Shown: piece after piece, positions 1 to 6,559 of the stretch | Position numbering within the stretch: the stretch's first letter is position 1 | Layout of the letters: the number at the start of each line of letters is the position of its first letter | DNA from: Pseudomonas matsuisoli | GTDB taxonomy: Bacteria > Pseudomonadota > Gammaproteobacteria > Pseudomonadales > Pseudomonadaceae | Assembly (NCBI RefSeq): GCF_014647635.1 | Contig: NZ_BMPO01000014.1 | Span: 1-39,196 of the forward strand | DNA length: 39,196 nt | Direction: 5' to 3' | Made by a program: the position numbers and the translations under genes | Notes under the pieces: model-generated | Told to the model about the DNA's origin: nothing | Databases searched by the model: none | The model's input: the letters and a program-made list of their open reading frames with translations, nothing else

Positions 1-2
1 GC

Positions 3-104
3 AAGCAGATCGTATGTGCCGCGATGCGCAAGCTGCTAAACATCGCCTATGGCGTACTCAAATCCGGCGTCCCCTTCGATGCAAAACTGGCACTTGCTCG
101 GTAG
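3..104 (+). CDS. IS110-family transposase, C-terminal fragment (5' end outside window)
   Basis: Frame 3 is open from the left edge to a TAG at 102-104 and encodes 33 residues, including AAMRKLLNIAYGVLKSG followed by PFD. That wording is typical of the C-terminal end of IS110/IS116/IS902 transposases, the RuvC-like/serine recombinases now known to be guided by a bridge RNA. The start and catalytic parts lie left of the window, so it cannot be said whether the gene is intact. Only about 45 nt separate the stop from a truncated palindromic repeat at 149-160. A short right end fits the IS110 subgroup, whose bridge RNA is encoded in the left end, better than the IS1111 subgroup. The family call rests on a short segment. 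Confidence 0.75.
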   Translation, partial: KQIVCAAMRKLLNIAYGVLKSGVPFDAKLALAR

Positions 105-148
105 AGGGGGAAGACGGTATCTACAAAGCGAGGCGCAAATTGATCGCA

Positions 149-160
149 ACCCGCCCTACG
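149..160. repeat. Truncated arm of the CGCGGGT-type palindromic repeat (family D)
   Basis: ACCCGCCCTACG matches the inner end of the left arm of the complete family D elements at 17830-17880 and 27862-27929. The outer part of the arm (CGCGGGT) is missing and is replaced by sequence that follows the IS110 transposase. This is what an insertion into the middle of the repeat would leave. Confidence 0.5.
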
Positions 161-168
161 AAAGCGTT

Positions 169-474
169 TTACCAAGCAGAACGAAGCGAAATAGGTACGC
201 GTAACGGCTCACGCAGCCCCGCGGGCATTCCGCACATCTCGTCGTGTGCAGCTGCATGGACGAGGTGGAACGGCACCTCGGGAAAATCTTCCAGCAACTG
301 CCTCGCATGTTGCGCGGAGCGAAGCCGAAGCGCGCTGCCATCCGGCGATTTCACCACCAGCCGGCGTTCACCGAGGTGCGCTTCGAGCAGATAAATCCCG
401 CCCTCCAGCGACAAAAGATCAAGCGAATCAACCCGGCCACCTTTGGCCAGCGGGGCAAGCTCATCCAACGTCAT
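169..474 (-). CDS. DUF6482 family protein
   Basis: A 101-residue protein starting MTLDELAPLAKGGRVDSLDL, which I recognise as the Pseudomonas DUF6482 family; its function is unknown. It is soluble, with no signal peptide, and carries short beta-rich segments (GGIYLLEAHLGERRLVVKSPDG) typical of the family. The ATG at 474 is preceded by GAGGA at 6 nt, which supports the start. It lies 65 bp downstream of the UPF0114 gene on the same strand, so the two are probably co-transcribed. The final residues (PLRVPISLRSAW) read toward the IS110/repeat junction, and the C-terminus could have been altered by that rearrangement. Confidence 0.75.
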   Translation of the reverse strand: MTLDELAPLAKGGRVDSLDLLSLEGGIYLLEAHLGERRLVVKSPDGSALRLRSAQHARQLLEDFPEVPFHLVHAAAHDEMCGMPAGLREPLRVPISLRSAW

Positions 475-539
475 GGAAGGTCCTCGAACCCGAATGGTTT
501 CAGGTATGGGAACGTGAGCGCAGGGCGGGGTTCAGCGGG

Positions 540-1028
540 TTAATGCTTAGTGATCCGATCCAGATACCCCATGGCGAAGGCCGACACCACGAACGTCATG
601 TGAATGATCACGTACCACATCAGTTTTTCGCTATCGATCCGCTGTACTTCCATGAACATCCGCAGCAAGTGGATCGACGAAATTGCCACGATGGACGCGG
701 CCACTTTCATCTTCAGCGAAGACGAATCCATCTTGCCCAACCAATCCAGCTTTTCCTTCCCTTCGTCGATATCCAGCTGCGAAACGAAGTTTTCATAGCC
801 TGAGAACATCACCATGACCAACAGACCGCCGACGAGCGCCATATCGATCAGCGACAGCAGCACCAGCACGAGGTCCGCTTCGGTTTTATCAAATACATGC
901 GGCAACAGGTGATAAAGCTCCTGAAAGAACTTCAGTGCGAGCGCCAGCACCGCCAGGGACAAGCCAAGATAGATAGGCGCCAGAAGCCAGCGCGAGGCAT
1001 ACATCAGGTTCTCGAAAAAGCGTTCCAT
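540..1028 (-). CDS. UPF0114 (YqhA-type) inner-membrane protein
   Basis: A 162-residue integral membrane protein beginning [20 protein letters not shown], the hallmark start of UPF0114/TIGR00645 proteins such as E. coli YqhA. Hydrophobic stretches at roughly residues 12-35, 50-75, 108-128 and 137-155 suggest four membrane helices, and the conserved loop [25 protein letters not shown] is present. The biochemical role of the family is unknown. The frame stays open 25 codons further upstream, but that stretch lacks family similarity, so the ATG at 1028 is preferred. It is probably the first gene of a two-gene unit with the DUF6482 gene. Confidence 0.9.
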   Translation of the reverse strand: MERFFENLMYASRWLLAPIYLGLSLAVLALALKFFQELYHLLPHVFDKTEADLVLVLLSLIDMALVGGLLVMVMFSGYENFVSQLDIDEGKEKLDWLGKMDSSSLKMKVAASIVAISSIHLLRMFMEVQRIDSEKLMWYVIIHMTFVVSAFAMGYLDRITKH

Positions 1029-1138
1029 ATCGTCTCGATTCCGCACACAAACGGGCGCGAGTATAGCCAGTACGTATGGCGAGACAACTGTCATCGCGAG
1101 CATGGATGAAAGAGCGCTTTAACGCAGGGTGGGCTCGA

Positions 1139-1474
1139 CTAGGTATACAACCGCGAATGGTCGACGACCGTCAGCCCCACCCCATTGACCCTGCGCAACT
1201 CGGCCTGCATGGGCACCCGCCAGGTCAGCGGCTCCTCGCTGCAGACATAGCCTTGTTCGCAAAGGTTGGTGGCAATAGCGTCGAGGACCGACTGCGCCAT
1301 GCGGGAACCGCGGAACGGGCCCTGGGACCTGGTGACGGTAGGAAGTTTGCCGGATACGCCCGCCGAGCAGATCAATGTCCATAGACCCTGATCGCCCGCC
1401 ATTGGCCGGACGATGCACTCGATGCGGGTCTCCATTCCAATGCATTGTCGTGTGAGACATAGAGAACTGGACAT
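1139..1474 (-). CDS. Small conserved hypothetical protein
   Basis: A 111-residue protein starting MSSSLCLTRQCIGMETRIE. I recognise the pattern of a short conserved protein seen across Pseudomonas, with a QCIGM segment near the N-terminus, a TLICSAGVSGKLPTV-type strand, and an AELRRVNG segment near the C-terminus, but no function is known to me. The ATG at 1474 has GAGGA about 7 nt upstream, which decides the start over the longer frames. It has no signal peptide or membrane segment. It stands alone between the UPF0114 and Lon-like genes; no clear terminator is visible on either side. Confidence 0.6.
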   Translation of the reverse strand: MSSSLCLTRQCIGMETRIECIVRPMAGDQGLWTLICSAGVSGKLPTVTRSQGPFRGSRMAQSVLDAIATNLCEQGYVCSEEPLTWRVPMQAELRRVNGVGLTVVDHSRLYT

Positions 1475-1731
1475 ATTGCGTTCCTCGCGATCGCGGTGTG
1501 TCGGCGACGACCTCAGAGCCACAAATTCCCTGGCTTGATAGGCTGAAGGTGCCGAAAAAAAACCGACGCTCCGGTGTTTTTACCGGCACCCTCCAAAGGG
1601 TAGACCTAGACGCTTCCCGCAAAGTTGCGCGGGATGATCGGCGTTAGCACAAACAAGCTACATCGCGCATCCCAGCCCTATTCGGTATGAAAAATGCCTA
1701 ATGCCCTTTTTAGACAAACTCAGCCTGTCGT

Positions 1732-4212
1732 TCAGCGATAGCGTCGGCGCTTCGCACCTTGGCGCGGCACCTTCGGATCCGGCGCTGCCACCGCGCCACT
1801 CAGCTCCTCGGCAACCGTCTTGCCCGGCCCTTTGTCTTCGTCATCGATGCCCATTTCGGCAATCTCGCGCAGCCGCTCCAAGACCCGAGCATTGACGCTG
1901 CCTTCCGGGAAAAACCCCTTTTCGTCAAGCGCTCCGGCAGGTTCGCCTGCGAGCAGGCTCAACGCTTCATCCACCTGGCTGACTGCGTACACATGGAAGC
2001 GCCCCTCACGCACCGCATCGAGCACGCGCTCGTCCAGCATCAGGTTGACGACATTGGCCCGCGGGATGATCACGCCTTGCTCCCCGGTAAGACCGCGCGC
2101 CTCGCAAAGCCGGAAGAAGCCTTCGATCTTCTCGTTCACGCCACCCACCGCCTGGACCTCACCGAACTGGTTGATGGATCCGGTGATGGCGTAACACTGC
2201 TTCAACGGTCGACGGGACAACGCGGAAATCAACGTGCAGACCTCACCGAGCGACGCACTGTCGCCATCGACGTAGCCGTACGACTGCTCCAGCGCAATGC
2301 TGGCGGAAATTTCCAGCGGGAATTCCTGCGCATAGCGGCTACCCAGAAACCCGGTAAGGATCATGACGCCTTTGGAGTGGATGGGTTGACCGAGATTGAC
2401 CTCGCGCTCGATGTCGACGATGCCGCTTCCGCCCGGGTAAACGGTCGCCGAGATGCGGGCCGGCATCCCAAAGGCCGAATCGCCAATTTCCAGCACCGTG
2501 AGCCCGTTGCACTTACCAATCGCCGCGCCATCGGTATCGATCAGGATGATCCCAGCGAGCATATCGTCCAAGACGCGCGCGGACACCCGCCCGGTGCGCG
2601 TGGCCTTGGCTCGGAGCGCGCGGTCGATATGACCAACATCGGTCACGGCTTCACCAGCGAGCTGACGAATGAAGTCGGCTTCGCTGATCAATTGAAACAA
2701 GTCGCCGATTTTCGCCGACAACCGCCGCTGATGCTCTGCCAGCCGTGCGCTGTAAGTTGCCAAGCGCGCGACTGCTGCCCGGGTCAACGGCGCCAGCCCC
2801 TCTTCCGATGTCCGGGTCTTCAGCAACTGTGCGAACTGCTCGAGGCTGTCATCGGCCAGGCTGATTTCCTCGTCGAAATCGACCAGGACGCGAAACATCT
2901 CCTGAAAGTCCGGATCGAGGTCCTGCAGCGTGTAATAGATCTGCCGCGAGCCGATAATCACGACTTTCAGGTGCAGCGGGATCACCCCGGGCGTCAATGT
3001 CACGGTCGCCAGGCGGCCCAGCTCGGCAAGCGGTGACTCCATCTTCAACTGACGGGATTGCAGCGAACGCTTCAGCGCGTCCCAAACGAACGGCTCACTC
3101 AAGAGCTTTTCCGCTTCCAGCACCAAATAGCCGCCATTGGCACGATGCAGTGCGCCTGGGCGCAGCTGTCGATAGCTAGTGAAGAGCGCGCCTTGATCCG
3201 TGCTGTATTCAATGCGTCCGAACAGGTTGTCGTAAGTCGGATGGGGTTCGAACACCACGGGTGCCCCACTGTCCGTTCCGTGCGCGACGACGAGACTTGG
3301 CGCATATTGCTCTTCCAGCAGCTCGCGACGCTGGACGTCTGGCTTCTCGTCGAGCAAAAGGTCGACCACCGTCTTGAGCAAATTGACCTGCATCGCCTGT
3401 AAATAGGCGCAGACGCCTGCGTTCTCGACGTACTTCTCTGACAGCGGCGCCAACAGGGGTTGCAGCGCGAGAGTAATCGTCTCTTCGTTGAGCTGACGCA
3501 GCTGATTGCTCGACTCACGCTTCCATTGCGGCAGGCTCGCCAACTCCTCGTTCAAGCGCTCTTCCAGGGCCGAGATATCGCCGTGGAAGCGCTCACGCTC
3601 GGCCTCGGGCAACTGCGCGAACTCCGCCTCATCCAATGCCTTGCCTTCACTCATCGGGGTGAAAGCGATGTTGGTGCTGTCCCGGTAGAGCGCAATGCCT
3701 TTTTCCAGGGCCGCGCGCTCGATGACATCCAGCGCTTTGTCGTACTGCTGGTTGAACGCCCGGTCGATGGCGCTTTTTTTCTGCTGGAACGTGGGATGCT
3801 CGAAAACGGCTGGGAAGGTCGCGAGCAGGTTATCGATGAGCTGGCCAATGTCCTCGATGAACTCGTTCGCTGTGCCTGGGGGCAATTCCAGGGAGCGCGG
3901 CTCGCGGACCTCATCGAAGTGATTGATGTAGACCCAGTCGCTCGGCGTCTTCAGGCGCTTCGCCTCGGCCTTCAGGTAGCGTTTGACGAATGAAAAGCGG
4001 CCCGTGCCCGGCTCGCCCATGACGAAAACGTTGTATCCCGGACGCGGCATCGCGACACCGAACTGCAATGCTTCGACGGCGCGTTCCTGTCCTAGCACAC
4101 CGCGAAACGGCTCCAGGTCATCGGTCGTGACGAAATCGAACTGATTGGAGGCGATCGGACGGGTAAGGGCTTCCGGGGACAAGCGAAGCGAGGCAGTCAC
4201 AGAATCAGGCAT
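1732..4212 (-). CDS. Lon-like (AAA_32 / S16) protease
   Basis: An 826-residue protein of the large Lon-like family found in Pseudomonas (AAA_32 plus Lon protease domain, related to E. coli LonH/YcbZ but longer). The C-terminal S16 domain is intact: Ser652 in DGDSAS and Lys695 in GGVNEKIEGF are 43 residues apart, the same spacing as Ser679/Lys722 of E. coli Lon. The N-terminal P-loop at 66-72 reads GEPGTGR followed by Phe, where a standard Walker A has Lys then Ser/Thr. There is no Lon substrate-binding N-domain. Two ATGs compete: 4218 abuts AAGGA with no spacing, while 4212 has it at 6 nt, so 4212 is chosen. Substrates are unknown; a cytoplasmic protein-quality role is inferred. The tail is basic (AKRRRYR). 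Confidence 0.9.
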   Translation of the reverse strand: MPDSVTASLRLSPEALTRPIASNQFDFVTTDDLEPFRGVLGQERAVEALQFGVAMPRPGYNVFVMGEPGTGRFSFVKRYLKAEAKRLKTPSDWVYINHFDEVREPRSLELPPGTANEFIEDIGQLIDNLLATFPAVFEHPTFQQKKSAIDRAFNQQYDKALDVIERAALEKGIALYRDSTNIAFTPMSEGKALDEAEFAQLPEAERERFHGDISALEERLNEELASLPQWKRESSNQLRQLNEETITLALQPLLAPLSEKYVENAGVCAYLQAMQVNLLKTVVDLLLDEKPDVQRRELLEEQYAPSLVVAHGTDSGAPVVFEPHPTYDNLFGRIEYSTDQGALFTSYRQLRPGALHRANGGYLVLEAEKLLSEPFVWDALKRSLQSRQLKMESPLAELGRLATVTLTPGVIPLHLKVVIIGSRQIYYTLQDLDPDFQEMFRVLVDFDEEISLADDSLEQFAQLLKTRTSEEGLAPLTRAAVARLATYSARLAEHQRRLSAKIGDLFQLISEADFIRQLAGEAVTDVGHIDRALRAKATRTGRVSARVLDDMLAGIILIDTDGAAIGKCNGLTVLEIGDSAFGMPARISATVYPGGSGIVDIEREVNLGQPIHSKGVMILTGFLGSRYAQEFPLEISASIALEQSYGYVDGDSASLGEVCTLISALSRRPLKQCYAITGSINQFGEVQAVGGVNEKIEGFFRLCEARGLTGEQGVIIPRANVVNLMLDERVLDAVREGRFHVYAVSQVDEALSLLAGEPAGALDEKGFFPEGSVNARVLERLREIAEMGIDDEDKGPGKTVAEELSGAVAAPDPKVPRQGAKRRRYR

Positions 4213-4374
4213 GAACATTCCTTGAGCTACAGCACAGGGCTGACGACGTCCCGATTCTCGCGCTGCCTCTCCGCCTCGATCAAGCTGATTCGCCCTTCGG
4301 TCTAGCAGAGGCGCTTGCTGCCCCATCGCTCAAAGGCTCGCCAAGCGGCCCTCACCCGCTAGACGAAGATCCGC

Positions 4375-5559
4375 CTAACGCTGCGGCTGGCCAACATCTA
4401 GCTGCCCCGAATACCACGCTAGCAATGCCGCCAGCAGCCCACAGCCGGTAATGACTGCGGCCATCGGCACGGCGGTACCGTCATGGAAAATTCCCACCAG
4501 AGAAGAAGTCAGTGCCGCAATGCAGAACTGCAAACTGCCCATCAGCGCCGAAGCGCTGCCGGCGTGGGCACCCTGTTTGGCCATGGCGCACGCAGTGGCG
4601 TTGGGCGCGATGCAGCCTAGGCTAGAGATGCAAATGAACAGCGGCACCATCAGCCATGCCAGCGACGCGGGTTTCGCCAGCGCGATCACCAGCAGCGCCA
4701 GCGCGCTCATCGCGTATACCCAAATGAACCGGCGCAGCCAGAATGCGGGGCCAGCAAAACGCATCAGCCGCGCATTGATCTGTGCAACGAGAATGAAGCC
4801 TGCGGCGTTCGCGCCGAACAGCCAACCGTAATGCTCCGCTGGCACGCCGTACAGCTGGATGAACACGAACGGCGATCCGGCGATGTAAGCGAACATCCCT
4901 GCCAGCGCGATGCCGCCAGACATGCCATACGCCATGAACTCCGAATCGCGCAGAAGATTGACGTAACGACGCGTCAACCCCTTCAGCGGCTGGCGACCCG
5001 GCCCTGGCGGTAGCGTTTCTGGCAAGCGTATCCACACCGCTCCGCCAACCAGCGCACCGAACAACGCCAGGCAGAAGAAAATCGACATCCAGCCGCCGAT
5101 CTCCAGCAGTAACCCGCCCCCGACCGGCGCCAGGATCGGCGCAACGCCCATCACCAGCATCAGCTGCGAAAACGCCTTAGCGGCGCCAGACGGGTCACAG
5201 AGATCGCGAACCATGGCGCGGGACACCACCATGCCTACACACCCTCCCAGCGCTTGCACGAAACGCGCAGCGACCAGCCATTCCATGCTGGGTGCCAGGG
5301 CGCAGGCAAGCGATGCCAGGGTAAACAGGGAAACGCCGACCAGCAGCGGTATGCGACGTCCGAAACGATCAGCGAGCGGGCCGTATATCAACTGCCCGAT
5401 CGCCAACCCTGCGAAATAGGACGACAAGGACAATTGCACGTGCTCGACGTCAGTGCCGAAGCTCTGGGCGATGGCGGGAAAGCTGGGCAGGTAGAAATCG
5501 ATCGCCAAGGGGCCGAACGCGGTCAGCGCCCCCAGGATGAGCAACAGTTGTAACCGCAT
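4375..5559 (-). CDS. Bcr/CflA family drug-resistance MFS transporter
   Basis: A 394-residue inner-membrane protein with twelve predicted hydrophobic segments. The start RLQLLLILGALTAFGPLAID leading into FYLPSFP is the signature of Bcr/CflA exporters (DHA1 family of drug:proton antiporters), and the MFS loop 2-3 motif is present as GPLADRFGRR. The second signature, RFVQALGGC in helix 4, also fits. Family members export bicyclomycin, chloramphenicol, sulfonamides or small peptides; the substrate here cannot be read from sequence. GAGGGG lies just upstream of the ATG at 5559. It is separated from the Lon-like gene by 162 bp, so joint transcription is possible but not shown. Confidence 0.9.
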   Translation of the reverse strand: MRLQLLLILGALTAFGPLAIDFYLPSFPAIAQSFGTDVEHVQLSLSSYFAGLAIGQLIYGPLADRFGRRIPLLVGVSLFTLASLACALAPSMEWLVAARFVQALGGCVGMVVSRAMVRDLCDPSGAAKAFSQLMLVMGVAPILAPVGGGLLLEIGGWMSIFFCLALFGALVGGAVWIRLPETLPPGPGRQPLKGLTRRYVNLLRDSEFMAYGMSGGIALAGMFAYIAGSPFVFIQLYGVPAEHYGWLFGANAAGFILVAQINARLMRFAGPAFWLRRFIWVYAMSALALLVIALAKPASLAWLMVPLFICISSLGCIAPNATACAMAKQGAHAGSASALMGSLQFCIAALTSSLVGIFHDGTAVPMAAVITGCGLLAALLAWYSGQLDVGQPQR

Positions 5560-5712
5560 GAGTGCCCCTCGGAGCGCAGAAGCCTACGCGGGCTCAATAT
5601 GTCCCACGCACGTCATCTGCGAGAAAAGCCGACGATGCTGTTACAAGACGCCCGCTTTGTAAATCGTGACCCTGCCGAACACTGCGTTCGGGGATCGCGT
5701 CGGCGCGCGCGT

Positions 5713-5822
5713 CGCAGGGTGAATTAGCCATGCAATGGCGTAATCCACCGAATGCCTTGGTACGGTCTCAAACTTTCGGTTTCACGGTAAACGGTGGAAG
5801 CCCTGCGGGATTCCGCCCTACG
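5713..5822. repeat. 110-bp palindromic element, family B, copy 1
   Basis: It runs from CGCAGGGTGAATTA to TTCCGCCCTACG, so the ends are imperfect inverted repeats. Inside are GGCGTAATCCACCG and GGTAAACGGTGGA, both also found in copy 2 (9427-9536), which has exactly the same length. It has no coding capacity of note. Confidence 0.75.
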
Positions 5823-5844
5823 ACAAGGGTTTGCCCCCGCGCTT

Positions 5845-5993
5845 GTAGGAGCGAGCTTGCTCGCGAAAGCGATCTCCCGCGCGGCGTTTGGGTAGGAGCC
5901 AGCTTGCTGGCGATCATCAGTCAACAAGTCACTTCGGCGTCGTCGGCCGGCCCGGATCGCCAGCAAGGTGATCGCAGCCCGGCTGGCTCCTAC
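5845..5993. repeat. REPIN-like cluster (family A), three GTAGGAGC units
   Basis: Two direct units, at 5845-5867 and 5892-5914, each begin GTAGGAGC followed by a short hairpin (GCGAGCTTGCTCGC and GCCAGCTTGCTGGC). A third, longer unit in the opposite orientation (5956-5993) ends GGCTCCTAC. This is the usual form of Pseudomonas REP sequences arranged as an inverted pair (REPIN). It lies in the 571-bp spacer between the MFS gene and the gene at 6131, a likely 3'-end or boundary region. Confidence 0.85.
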
Positions 5994-6006
5994 AAAAGTC
6001 CAGAGC

Positions 6007-6050
6007 CGTAGGGTGGACTGGCCGCGCCGCGGCGTAATTCACCGTTCACC
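6007..6050. repeat. Half-copy of family B
   Basis: CGTAGGGTGGACTGG through GGCGTAATTCACCG to TTCACC matches the left half of the 110-bp family B element. The right half is absent. It ends about 80 bp before the start codon at 6131. Confidence 0.65.
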
Positions 6051-6130
6051 TCGTCACTCTGCCACCCCCTCCCCCTAAACATGCGAGCATCACCAGCGGT
6101 CAAACCATCGCTGCCATCAGGAATCCCACC

Positions 6131-6490
6131 ATGAGAACGTTCGTCCTGGTTCTTGCCCTCCTCACTGCGCTGCCTAGCTTGGCGCAATCGTCCGGTTATG
6201 CCATCGTGACGCTTTCCCGCGAGCGGCTCGAATTGTCCACGCCCTGTGACGTGGGCATTTACCTGCAAGACCAACTCGCTGCCCGCCTTATGCCTGGCGA
6301 GTCGTCTTCATTCAACCTGCCACCCGGCACCCACCAAATCCGTCTGAACTTGATCGGCGCCGGCGTCTGTAACCCCGGCATCGCGCAGCTCACCCGCGTT
6401 GCGGTGACCGTGCAGGCCGGCGATGTGAAGCGTTACTACATCACCCAAGGCACAGAAGGCCTGATGCTGATGGAAACCAACCCTATCTGA
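6131..6490 (+). CDS. Small exported protein of unknown function
   Basis: A 119-residue protein with a clear signal peptide (MRTFVLVLALLTALPSLAQS, cleavage likely after SLA). The mature part is about 100 residues, beta-rich, with two cysteines (in STPCDVGIYL and GAGVCNPGI) that could form a disulfide. The segment LMPGESSSFNLPPGTHQIRL resembles PEGA-like or DUF2846-like small beta domains that present a short loop, but this is only a resemblance. It is periplasmic or outer-membrane associated by inference. It precedes copA by 69 bp, yet the copper-responsive promoter sits between them, so it is probably not part of the copper unit. Confidence 0.65.
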   Translation: MRTFVLVLALLTALPSLAQSSGYAIVTLSRERLELSTPCDVGIYLQDQLAARLMPGESSSFNLPPGTHQIRLNLIGAGVCNPGIAQLTRVAVTVQAGDVKRYYITQGTEGLMLMETNPI

Positions 6491-6501
6491 CGGCAATCAC
6501 C

Positions 6502-6532
6502 TTGACCTTTCCACAAGGTGAAGGTTGAGCAT
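6502..6532 (+). promoter_or_regulatory. CueR-type copper-responsive promoter of copA
   Basis: A -35 TTGACC (6502-6507) and a weak -10 GAGCAT (6527-6532) are separated by 19 bp, the stretched spacing typical of MerR-family promoters. Between them is a dyad, ACCTT (6505-6509) and AAGGT (6521-6525), as in the E. coli copA operator. The cognate regulator is encoded at the end of the same unit. Binding is inferred. Confidence 0.8.
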
Positions 6533-6559
6533 GGCATCGTTCACTTTAGGAGCGCTGCC

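Noticed and set aside
1759-3036. Long plus-strand open frame (425 codons) opposite the Lon-like gene
   Set aside because: It is the antisense shadow of a high-GC gene with clear protease motifs; its translation shows no domain, and it has no ribosome-binding site.
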